64,000 bases of DNA. Origin: Knufia peltigerae. Its lineage: Eukaryota; Ascomycota; Eurotiomycetes; Chaetothyriales; Trichomeriaceae. Shown piece after piece: positions 55,437 to 64,000 of the stretch (position 1 is its first letter; the number at the start of each line of letters is the position of its first letter). The stretch lies in the NCBI GenBank assembly GCA_030247855.1, contig JAPDRN010000047.1, positions 124,001-188,000 on the forward strand. Direction: 5' to 3'. A model generated the notes under the pieces. That model was given only the letters and a program-made list of their open reading frames with translations. It was not told the origin of the DNA and made no database searches. Position numbers and translations under genes: made by a program.

Positions 55437-56172
55437 GGCTATGGAGCGTTAGAGATCCTGCCCATCAGCTCAAGATTCTGTTCTGCGTGAATGTCGAACA
55501 TGAAACTTGTCCGCAACTGACATGCACCCCACAGCCTTACACGTGACGAGGCTACTATTGTGAGGTTAGGTTTCGGATTTCGAGAACCATAGGAAACCCT
55601 TGACTTGGAATCTAGGAATCTAGGCGATTTGGAGCGTATTCGTTTTGAAAGGTCATGCTATTTTGTAAACAAGATGCGAGGGTCATAGCTCTGTTCTTGT
55701 ATCACAATCTGGAAGGTACACAACATCATCCCGACTTTCACTCCCCCATTTTCTCCCTTCGCTTTTCGAGCGAGCTTGACGCATCGATGTGTGGTCCCGC
55801 TGCTTGGGAACCTCGATCTTGAAGGCCGAGCCACTCTTGGCTGTAGCCTTTGAGGCCTGAATTGTCTCTGCAATCGTGAAAGCCACCGAGTGCACCTTTC
55901 AGGATCTGATCTGATCATTTCGTTCGGAATTCGTGTCGTCAATGGTCAATGCATTTCTGTTCTGTAAGTTTACTTCATATCTTGCGATTTGGGAAAGAAC
56001 AAGCAATCAGATCGAACTGATTCGAATTGACAAATCATATATTGCCAGGTCGACCTGGACCACTCCCTTTTCTTATGCTTATATACACTTTCGAGAACAA
56101 CCGACCTAGAGTCCATTTAAAAACTCATTCGCCAGGATTCGGTTAATATCATCTGGCCCAGCATGCAACGAA
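55437..56172. other. Intergenic region, no gene seen
   Basis: 736 bp between the glucosidase II beta start and the stop of the complex I subunit. No supported frame. Confidence 0.4.
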
Positions 56173-56996
56173 CTACTGGCCTCCCTTCGACAACCGCTCA
56201 GCTTCGAGTTCCCGTTCTGCCTGTTGGTAGTACTTTGCTGTATCAACACCGTGCTTCACAAACGTCGTTAGTATTTATAGAGTCGTACGACACCTGGGAA
56301 TTGTCTTCTTCCTTACCTGGTTGTGGTTGACAAAGTTTGCCCAAGGGACAACATTGGCCATAAGAGCGCTGAATCTGCTGTTTCGCGCCGCGACACCCTG
56401 CATGTAAGGAGTGAGGTCGGTGTTGCCGTATAGAGGCTCGCCCTTCTTGACTTTGTCGACCATTTCTCTCATGTCCAGCTTGACTTCTCTTTCGTTCTCC
56501 GACCAGCCGTAAAATCTCACTGTTGTAAAGTCACATCAGCCCACTATTCCAGCCATTTTCTCGTTTCCGCAACAGTCGAAAAGACCTACAGCAACTTCTC
56601 TGATAGACCAATCCGGCACCTGCTATTAAACCGATGGCGCAACTGAGTCTGAAGACAGGGCCGAAGGCACCTTTGCCTGAAAACGAGGGAGCGTATCGTT
56701 CGGTGACCATCATGAAGGCTGGTCCTACCGCGGCCATACCGGCGCCATATGTCCAATCTTCAGGTCTCGCATATCGGAACGCTCTCCTCCAGTGTCTACA
56801 TTGTTCAAGTTGTCAGTGGGATGGTTCTCGAATGGCGTGATTCTCGTGGGGATCGAAGACGTACGGATCTGTGTCAATAACCTGTTGGAGTTATGTTGTT
56901 AGCTTTCGGTTTCTTTGTATGGTTCGTTTCGAAACTCACTGGGTAATCAGTGTTCACCCGCTTAGGCGGGATAAACACTTTATGCTCATCCGCCAT
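56173..56996 (-). CDS. NADH-ubiquinone oxidoreductase 21 kDa-type subunit (complex I)
   Basis: Five small exons (56996-56940, 56881-56865, 56795-56590, 56519-56317, 56253-56173) join exactly to 187 aa. The second exon is only 17 nt. The product follows the fungal complex I 21 kDa subunit along its length: VIDTDPHWRRAFRYARPEDW, a hydrophobic segment (FRLSCAIGLIAGAGLVYQ) that would cross the inner mitochondrial membrane, then RFYGWSENEREVKLDMREMV and YMQGVAARNSRFSALMANV, and the C-terminus NFVNHNQHGVDTAKYYQQ split by the last intron. Reading this locus as unspliced frames would hide it. It is divergent from CSM3 with 321 bp between the starts. Confidence 0.9.
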
Positions 56997-57317
56997 ACCT
57001 GCAGCTTTGGGAGTTTCTCTCTTCTAGACACACCTCATTCATTCATGGGATCTGAAAGAGGTTCCCGCGGAGCTTCACCTGCCAAGCCTCAAAACCACGC
57101 TTGCTTGTTTCGGGTATAGCCTGTCAAGGAGGTTCAAATGACGTAGCCAGTCGGAGCATTTCAATTACAGACGCCAACGCCAAACGCGTCCGCATTTCTC
57201 CAGACGCGTCTTCCTCGATATCAAGGCAAGCATTGCAATTACTACTTACCCTAAAGGATTGACCTGGAGATTTAGGATCAGGATCGGGTCAGGTATCACC
57301 CTACACCAAAATTCATC
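56997..57317. promoter_or_regulatory. Divergent promoter region between complex I subunit and CSM3
   Basis: 321 bp separating two divergent starts; it must contain both promoters. No specific site was recognised. Confidence 0.45.
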
Positions 57318-58830
57318 ATGGCAACAGACACTACGACGGAGGCGGCTATCGATGATATCTTCAATTTTGATAGCACAGACGACGAAGACCCATTCAAAGA
57401 CACCAACACCAACAACAAGTCTTCACGCAGTAACGGAGACGACAACAACAAGCCAGGATCAAGTCCTGACCGTAAACGCAAGGCAGAAGATGGCGAGGGC
57501 TCCGATTCAGATCTGGGTATCAACAAGGAAGTGAAGATCACCAAGAAGCGCAAACCCATAGCCAAACTCGATGAAGCACGGTAAGGTCTATTCAAAGCTC
57601 TTGCCCATGGACACTTGGAACTCATTTGTACCCCCCAGACTACTTTCAGCACCAGGAATACCTAAACTCCGTGCTCTTGCGCGATCAGGCAAATTCTCCA
57701 AAAAGTTACGCCTCAAGGGCAAAGGCCACGAATTCTCAGACGTTGCTCGACTGTTGAACTATTACCAATTATGGCTGGATAATCTGTATCCGCGGGCGAA
57801 GTTTGCCGACGGCCTGCAGATGGTCGAGAAAGTTGGACACAGCAAGCGCATGCAGATCATGAGGAAGGAGTGGATCGACGAAGGAAAGCCAGGCTACGCT
57901 CGCAAATGGGGTCGAAAGGATGACGAGCTTGACGACCAAGACGGTCAAGCAGTGGCGGATGATTGGTTCGGTGGGAGCGGCAAGCCGGTTGAGAACTCCT
58001 CGAAGCCGACGCCATCGGCAAATGCCACCACTGCTGTCGACGCGGGGACTGGAGGAGGTGATTCATCGCTCTTTATTCCTGACTCGCGAAGCGGCAACAA
58101 CGATCCACCACAAGGCGAGGACACGCTACCGGACGATGACGAACTGGAGGCCCTCCTCGCCGAACAGGACGCAATCACGACGGCCGTAGGACAGCAAAAA
58201 GTCGCATCAACTAAGCCGACCGCGGACGTAGACTCTGAAGGCGAAGACGATCTCGACGCACTCCTGGCGGAACAAGAGTCTCGTCGCACAGTCGTTAAAT
58301 CTTCAAATCCACCAGCTGCAAAGATACATCAGTCGCCTTTCGACGATGGCGACGACGAGGAAGGTATGATCGATGACGATGACGATCTCGACGCCCTCCT
58401 TGCCGAGCAGGAAGTTCGCCATCAACCTAGTTCATCGAAGGCGGCAAATCAAACACCACCACAGACCTCGAGTAAGCCGCCCGAGCCTGCAGAAGTGGAC
58501 GATGAGGAAGACGACTTGGAAGCACTATTGGCTGAACAAGAGGCTCGACAAAGTACTTCTCGAGCGCATGCTTCCGTCGAAAACAGCATGGACAACCTCG
58601 AGACTCTGCCTGGTACTACGCACGACAACGACGTCAATGAGGAAGACGGCGGCGGTGAAGCGATGTTTTTGTCGTCACCTGTGCGCACCACACAACGTTC
58701 TCGTGCAGGAGGGGACTCTACGAGTAATTCAGATCGCGCTGCAACGCTACCAGAGCAAGCCAGAGCTCAAGAGGACACAGAAGACTTGGAGGCAGGAGAC
58801 ATGTTTTCTTCGTCACCTGTCAAGGGCTAG
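57318..58830 (+). CDS. CSM3: Replication fork protection protein Csm3/Swi3 (Tipin homologue)
   Basis: Two exons (57318-57580, 57639-58830) give 484 aa. The Swi3 domain spans roughly residues 88-180: LLSAPGIPKLRALARSGKF, HEFSDVARLLNYYQLWLDNL, YPRAKFADGLQMVEKVGHSK and RMQIMRKEWIDEG. Csm3/Swi3 pairs with Tof1/Swi1 to stabilise stalled replication forks and pass the signal to the checkpoint. After the domain come four acidic repeats of the form DDLxALLAEQE (starting about residues 273, 311, 354 and 395), then two SSPV-containing motifs (FLSSPVR, FSSSPVK). The repeats lengthen this protein well beyond a minimal Swi3. It is convergent with the ATR-family kinase gene, 176 bp between stops. Confidence 0.9.
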
Positions 58831-59006
58831 TACGGATACGATATATATCGAGTATCAATTTCATGCGAGTCAACCTAAACCTTCATAGCTATGATGATGT
58901 CAATGCGATGGAGCGTTTGAATTTTCGACGCGTAGACCTTGCAAAAGCAAGCCCACCGGGCACAAATTTCAAGGCACCGGGCCAGAGACGTGGTCGCAAC
59001 TTTTGC

Positions 59007-62000
59007 TCAAAAGAACGCACACCACCCGATATACATCTTGGACAGGTTCTTCATGTCGGTGGCGCGCGTGATCATCTCCTGGACGTAGCCGCCCACACTA
59101 AGCGGCACGCTCTCGCCGGGCAACATGCCCCTGACTTTCCCCCTGACCCCGTCCAGCACCTCGACGGGAGTGCTCGGCACGCCGTTGACGCTCTTCTTCT
59201 TCCGCCCGACCTTGTCGATGAAGTCGGTGGTGGGGTCGTGCAGGAAAGTCTCCAGGATCGTCATCAGGGCGTCCTCGTTCCCACGCAGCAGGCCCAGCGT
59301 GATTTCGCAGCACCGCCGGAAGGGCCCCTCGTAGCGGTACGTGCCCATGGCGTCGACCATGTTGTGGGTCAGGCGGAACGGGACCATCTCGGGCTTTTCG
59401 AACGTGAGGCCCTTGTCGAAGAGACAGTTGAAGTCGACGTGCATGACGCCGCCGTTGTCCTCCTCAAAGAGGATGTTCTCGCCGTGTCGGTCGCCCAACC
59501 CCAACACGTGGCCGACGATGGACATGACGGCCGCGCTGCGCGTGTACCGCAACCTCGCGTCGAACCAGGCGCTCGGGTCCGGGAAGCTCTCCACGAACCA
59601 CTCGTGGAAGACGGGCGGGAATTTCGTCAGGACCTTTGTCGGGAAGATCTTGACCTTGTCCGGGTCGCCGGAGGACGCCTCGTCCAAGAGACCGCGGATG
59701 TCGACGTAGTTGGGCTGGATGGATTTGTCCTTGTACAGCTTGAGGACGATGTCGCGGAACGTCTTCAGGTTGTCGACCCATTCGATCAGACCGCACTCTT
59801 CGTTCAGGGGGATGACGGCGTACGTCCGGATGTAGAGACGTCGTTTCGCCGCGTCGACGTCGCGCTTCAGGAATCGGTTGATCATCGTGTTAAACTCCAT
59901 CAGCCGTTGGTCCTTGCGGAGATCATCCTTTGGTTTCGCGAGGACATTGTATAGAATCCCGTCTGAGCCTCTGATGGTGAGTTTTCGTGGTTTCTGGAGG
60001 GAGGAAAGGACCAAGGCTTCGTCCACGAACGATGAGATCGTAATGGGCTCTTTTGAGAACGGTCGGAACGCCTTGAGAGCGGCGGATTCGAAGTTGGTCG
60101 GCATACTGGGTATCAGACAGGCTTGGATGGGCACCACGAGCTTCGATGGGGCAATCTTGCTGTTGAAGCCCAGATCTCGTGCGAGACTGACCTTCGACAC
60201 CTTGCCTTCGATGGGGAACTCTGCGATGCGAAGCAGCTCCTTCACAAACTTCTGTCCGCTGTTGAACATGCTTCGAAGCTCGCTGGGAGAAAGCACTCTC
60301 TTGTCCCGGTCCTTGTCATCCTTCTTCTCTGAACAAATCTTTCGAACGAGCTCGAGCCCCTTCAGAGCCCGTTCCTTCTGCTGAGATTCAACTACGGCCA
60401 GAAGTGACCAATATGCTTGTTGCGGAAAGGCTCTTACCACCTTTACGATGATCGTGCCGAGCAGTTCAGAGACGGCCTTGTTTCCGTGGCAGATTCTTGC
60501 CACAACCTGAGGGAGCACGGTGTAGAAAAGTACTGCCTGTATAACGCCAATATATTTCTTGATTTGGGTATTTGTTTCGTCAATAACTCGCTTTCGTTGG
60601 GTTGCATTGTGTGTGTGGAATTGGGCGTTTCCACGTCGAGGATCATGAGGTATTTCCGCACCGTCGACCAGCTCTAGCCACAAGGTCAGAACTTTAGGCA
60701 GTGTCTGAAAGACGTACTTGCTGCCGTTTCCCAAGGACCGCAGATAGTTCTCTATGACGAGTTTCGCAGTTTCACCGGTAAGGAATGCCTGACTCTCCTT
60801 GCCCGGGGGCATGGTCTTCTCTGAATCCAGAATTTTGTTGTAGAAGCGCCCGAGGTGATAGTAAGCGCCCTGTGATTTCCTGAACTGATTTATGGCCTCG
60901 CGGAATGTCAGTCTAATGACATCTGACTGCGTTTGCCCAGCCTGATCAAGCCACTTTCCCAGCAACACATACGCCTTGGCCTTGATCTGGTTCTGAGGAC
61001 GCTGTGTGACCGAGCCATTCTCAATGACATAGTCATCGCCGGAAAATGTGCCTGATTCGATCGCTCCTTCAAGCATTTGAATTGCTTTCCTATGGTGGCC
61101 TTCGGTCCACATAAGTTTGGCTTGCTGTATTGACGCCGCCTTATCGCCCAGTGCAGATGCTTTCAGCACCGCGTTAAAAGCTTGTCCATTCAACCTCGCC
61201 TTGCGTGCCAGCTGGGCAGTGTTGAGCCAGGCAGCAGCAACGTCTCCTGTAGTGAACATATCAGGACGCAAGGACATCACGGCACGCCGGATGCCGAGGA
61301 GGTATTGTTTGTCGACCACATTTGATCCCAGAATGTCTAGACGACCTCTCAAGTTCTCCAAGACTGCCGTGTGGTCTTCTGGGAGACTTCCCGCGATGAC
61401 TTGGACTTCGCTTAGCACATGCAGCCTCAGAAGGGTATCATGCCCAGCTTGGAATGAGGCTATGGAACTAGGCGTGAGCTCAGCTGCTGTTGCGCCGTAT
61501 AACTCGTCAACAAGGCCAAGAGCCCTCATTTTATCATTCTCATGAATTGACACCATGATCTCACCGAGATGTGAGGCAAAGTCGTGACCAGTGAGAGAGG
61601 AAATGTAGCTAGAGAGTCGCGTCCACTGCCCGGTGGACCAAGCCGCCTCCATTGCATATGGAGTGAGCGCCTCTGGGGTTGTCTTGCTACGGTTTCTGAT
61701 TTCATCGAAATGATGGAGCAGGATATCATATTGTCCGGATTCTTTAAGGCAGTCCATGAGGTTTTTTTGCACTTCGGTGTCATCAGGGTGAGTGACCAAT
61801 TGCATCTCATACCAGCTTTGGGCAGCCGTCCATCGCCCTGCTTTCTTATGTTCCAGCACTTGCTGATCGATATCGAGTACGTGCATGCGGGACGAAATGC
61901 CTTCTATTCCGTCTGGTTCGTCAATCTGAGCATAGATCTCTTGCAGCCTCTGAAGCTCATATTGCATGTCATCAGTTTTTAGTTTGCGGATGTGCTGTTC

Positions 62001-64000
62001 CCAATGGAAAAGTGCTCTAGCATAGGATCTACACTCCAGAGCTCTTCTGGCTAAGATATCGGGAGGGATCTGTTCCAACACTCGTTCGATGCTTCGAATT
62101 TGTTCTGCCGCAGCTCCGAGTAATAAGTCTGTCTGGCCACGTTCTGCCTTGGCTAGTCCGACAGAATATCGCTTTCGTTTCTGCTGATGCCAGGTAGACA
62201 TGTAATCAAGGATTTCAAACACTGTTTGACTACAGAGCTTGATGTCATCTTGCACGCGCCGGTCTTGAGTCTCCAGGGGTATACTGAGAATTGAGGTGAT
62301 TTCAGAAACGATGTCACGACTGTTTTGTTCGATACCGCTGACGATCAGGTTAACAACGGTATATGGTAGTAGGAAGGCTGGGATCGACGTGTCTTGGCCG
62401 TGGATGATGCGACAGGCAATTCCGAAAACTATGTCAATGTTCTCTCCAGACCCCCGGTGGAGAAAGTCTAGGGTGATCGTACGCAGCCAGTCTCGGTGCT
62501 TCATACCTGGTGCGTATAATGGGTACTGGCTCTTCTCGGGCGGGCGGACTTCTTGGACAAGGTATTTGGAATTGAGAAATGGTGTCAACGTGTTCTGTAC
62601 TGAATCTGGGAGCTCATCCCAAAGACGCGAGGCGAGATTACCGGGTCCAGCATGGGAAGGATTTTCTTGTTCGCAAGACTTGAGATATTCCTGCATCGCC
62701 CAGCCCAAAAAGCCCTGTGCTCTTGTGGTAGTTGCGGATAAGAATGCCTTGACCAGTACATGCTGTAGGAAGGAGAATATCCAACCAATGACCTCGTCAG
62801 CCTTCCCAAAATTTGCCAAAACAATGATAGGTGTGCGATCTACCACATTCTCAATCTTGCTTGGGTCGAAACAGCCTATACGACCCAGACACCGACCACA
62901 TTGTCTTGTCACCTCAGTGCTCGTGCTGTATCTGACACAGCAGTTGAGGAGTGCTCGAGTCAAATTCGCAACCAATTCATCCGGTTGTTCTCTTAGTATT
63001 GAGCGTTGCAGCAGATCTTGTTTTTCGGCCAAAAGTGGTGTCAATTCATCCAAAGCTTGTTCAACAACCGCGACATTTTCGTCTTGTAATCTGTCGACAT
63101 AGGCACTAAGTTGATGTCTTTCATCCATTTGTCGTTTCAAAGCCATGATCTCGCTTTCGAATTTCGCCATGAGGGGTATCGATGCCAAGGATGGCATGGT
63201 AGCGAAGCGCTCACGAACCAGGTCAGTGTGATCTTTGAGCAAATGGCCGACCAGATCATATGCTTGTTGCTGCGAAGAATCGTCGAGAATGTTCCACTTC
63301 TGAACAATGATGGCTAAAGTCTGATCAACTAGTGATTCAAGAACATCTCTTTTCAGTGATTTTATCATGACAGCCCAGGAAGAGAATGCAGCATCGCATA
63401 AATCTCGGTCGTCAAGCCCAGATCGCAGGCAAGCACAAATTTGGGGAAGCCCACGAACAACTCGACCCTTTCCAAGCTTAACAACCTCTCCCAGCGCAGA
63501 AAGACATCTGCGTTTCTCAACTTTGGACTCCTTGGCTTCTAGGTCGTTCAAGAGAACGGTGAAGTGAGTGACGATTGCAAGAACATTATTCTCCAGGAAC
63601 GTCCCAATATTGTCATTTCGTCGCGACCCGGAGGACTGTCCACGTTGGCGCGCCACTAGTTGTGCCAGGAGCTGAAGAGCCTGGTAGATTCGGGACGACT
63701 TGCCTTGGCCACTATCTCCGATAGCTTTGAGTAGCTCGCACGTAATGTGGATTGGGTCATGAGCCACCCAGTCCGCAAGGTCTGTCTTTTCGAACTCGTC
63801 AGAAACTCGGGACAGTGTCGAAACGATAGATTGTTCTGCATCTGGAAAAGGTTGGATAAGCAGAAACGAGAGGATGGCGACTAGGTTTTTCCTCTGGGTA
63901 CACAGCTCGAAGATGGTGGTTGATGGTCCACTCGCAGCTGCGAATCGTCTGATCGTCTCGATATCTCCATGTAATGTCAAGTATGGCAAAGCGTATTCAG
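59007..64000 (-). CDS. uvsB: ATR-family checkpoint kinase (Mec1/Rad3/UvsB), C-terminal 1660+ residues
   Basis: Phosphatidylinositol-3-kinase-related kinase that senses RPA-coated single-stranded DNA and starts the DNA damage checkpoint. The frame is open to the right edge of the window, so the N-terminal part lies outside. The visible part has a helical-repeat region with the FAT domain (for example RALECRSYARALFHWE, YELQRLQEIYAQIDEPDGIEG). The kinase domain has LGLGDRHGENILFE as catalytic loop and MHVDFNCLFDKG as the metal-binding motif, both typical of ATR. The protein ends in a FATC tail, MYIGWCAFF. No intron is visible in 5 kb. The last ~870 bp, which encode the kinase core, are clearly more GC-rich than the rest. 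Confidence 0.95.
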   Translation of the reverse strand, partial: EYALPYLTLHGDIETIRRFAAASGPSTTIFELCTQRKNLVAILSFLLIQPFPDAEQSIVSTLSRVSDEFEKTDLADWVAHDPIHITCELLKAIGDSGQGKSSRIYQALQLLAQLVARQRGQSSGSRRNDNIGTFLENNVLAIVTHFTVLLNDLEAKESKVEKRRCLSALGEVVKLGKGRVVRGLPQICACLRSGLDDRDLCDAAFSSWAVMIKSLKRDVLESLVDQTLAIIVQKWNILDDSSQQQAYDLVGHLLKDHTDLVRERFATMPSLASIPLMAKFESEIMALKRQMDERHQLSAYVDRLQDENVAVVEQALDELTPLLAEKQDLLQRSILREQPDELVANLTRALLNCCVRYSTSTEVTRQCGRCLGRIGCFDPSKIENVVDRTPIIVLANFGKADEVIGWIFSFLQHVLVKAFLSATTTRAQGFLGWAMQEYLKSCEQENPSHAGPGNLASRLWDELPDSVQNTLTPFLNSKYLVQEVRPPEKSQYPLYAPGMKHRDWLRTITLDFLHRGSGENIDIVFGIACRIIHGQDTSIPAFLLPYTVVNLIVSGIEQNSRDIVSEITSILSIPLETQDRRVQDDIKLCSQTVFEILDYMSTWHQQKRKRYSVGLAKAERGQTDLLLGAAAEQIRSIERVLEQIPPDILARRALECRSYARALFHWEQHIRKLKTDDMQYELQRLQEIYAQIDEPDGIEGISSRMHVLDIDQQVLEHKKAGRWTAAQSWYEMQLVTHPDDTEVQKNLMDCLKESGQYDILLHHFDEIRNRSKTTPEALTPYAMEAAWSTGQWTRLSSYISSLTGHDFASHLGEIMVSIHENDKMRALGLVDELYGATAAELTPSSIASFQAGHDTLLRLHVLSEVQVIAGSLPEDHTAVLENLRGRLDILGSNVVDKQYLLGIRRAVMSLRPDMFTTGDVAAAWLNTAQLARKARLNGQAFNAVLKASALGDKAASIQQAKLMWTEGHHRKAIQMLEGAIESGTFSGDDYVIENGSVTQRPQNQIKAKAYVLLGKWLDQAGQTQSDVIRLTFREAINQFRKSQGAYYHLGRFYNKILDSEKTMPPGKESQAFLTGETAKLVIENYLRSLGNGSKYVFQTLPKVLTLWLELVDGAEIPHDPRRGNAQFHTHNATQRKRVIDETNTQIKKYIGVIQAVLFYTVLPQVVARICHGNKAVSELLGTIIVKVVRAFPQQAYWSLLAVVESQQKERALKGLELVRKICSEKKDDKDRDKRVLSPSELRSMFNSGQKFVKELLRIAEFPIEGKVSKVSLARDLGFNSKIAPSKLVVPIQACLIPSMPTNFESAALKAFRPFSKEPITISSFVDEALVLSSLQKPRKLTIRGSDGILYNVLAKPKDDLRKDQRLMEFNTMINRFLKRDVDAAKRRLYIRTYAVIPLNEECGLIEWVDNLKTFRDIVLKLYKDKSIQPNYVDIRGLLDEASSGDPDKVKIFPTKVLTKFPPVFHEWFVESFPDPSAWFDARLRYTRSAAVMSIVGHVLGLGDRHGENILFEEDNGGVMHVDFNCLFDKGLTFEKPEMVPFRLTHNMVDAMGTYRYEGPFRRCCEITLGLLRGNEDALMTILETFLHDPTTDFIDKVGRKKKSVNGVPSTPVEVLDGVRGKVRGMLPGESVPLSVGGYVQEMITRATDMKNLSKMYIGWCAFF

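Noticed and set aside
1..64000. Repeat-induced point mutation or transposon islands
   Set aside because: No AT-rich blocks, terminal repeats or transposase/reverse-transcriptase motifs were seen in any gap.

Overview
This window comes from the nuclear genome of a filamentous ascomycete (Pezizomycotina). The signs are spliceosomal introns of about 48-147 nt with GT..AG borders and CTAAC/CTGAC-like branch sites, a HET-domain gene, two Zn2Cys6 regulators, the ubiquitination-network protein AcrB, a fungal complex I 21 kDa-type subunit and an ATR/UvsB kinase. The order or genus cannot be fixed from the sequence alone. I read 28 protein-coding loci: 24 look intact, two are broken by frameshifts (an aldehyde dehydrogenase and a Zn2Cys6 regulator), one is a truncated gene (fumarylacetoacetase) and one is a gene remnant (MscS). 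Exons were joined by hand. Each spliced model was checked for continuity of reading frame and a total length divisible by three.

Layout. 0-2.3 kb: HET-domain protein whose start may lie outside the window. 2.5-9.9 kb: mitochondrial GatA-type amidotransferase (HER2), divergent Zn2Cys6 factor, Tda3-like FAD oxidoreductase, small NTF2-like protein. 10.1-19.4 kb: FAH-family hydrolase, multi-pass membrane protein, GCIP-like protein, RNase P subunit Rpp1, secreted Gly/Cys/Ser-rich protein, then a 1.2 kb empty stretch. 19.4-29.7 kb: histidyl-tRNA synthetase with two possible start codons (mitochondrial and cytosolic), AcrB, a 3.4 kb gene-free stretch and an MscS channel with an EF hand. A 47-codon remnant of an MscS paralogue lies between HTS1 and acrB.

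29.9-47.3 kb is an accessory, catabolic-looking region. It holds a salicylate-hydroxylase-like flavin monooxygenase, an SDR, malic enzyme, a succinate-semialdehyde-dehydrogenase-like gene broken by three tandem-duplication frameshifts, a type II NADH dehydrogenase-like protein, a Zn2Cys6 regulator with a probable frameshift, the isolated N-terminal domain of a fumarylacetoacetase, a glutathione transferase, and an intronless GC-rich PcaB-type lyase. It reads as a decaying or recently reshuffled catabolic neighbourhood. That shared role is inference.

47.7-64 kb returns to housekeeping genes: a small secreted His-rich protein, a coiled-coil protein resembling spindle-pole-body proteins, glucosidase II beta subunit with a KDEL tail, complex I 21 kDa-type subunit, the fork-protection protein Csm3/Swi3 and, convergent to it, the 3' two-thirds or so of the ATR-family checkpoint kinase, which runs off the window end.

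No rRNA, convincing tRNA, CRISPR array or intact transposon was seen. Two short motifs recur in intergenic DNA: TACGGAGTA (ten exact copies) and the palindrome TACCTAGGTA. I did not find a clearly new biological system. The strongest oddities are the triple-slippage aldehyde dehydrogenase, the MscS remnant, the domain-truncated fumarylacetoacetase and the bacterial-looking lyase.
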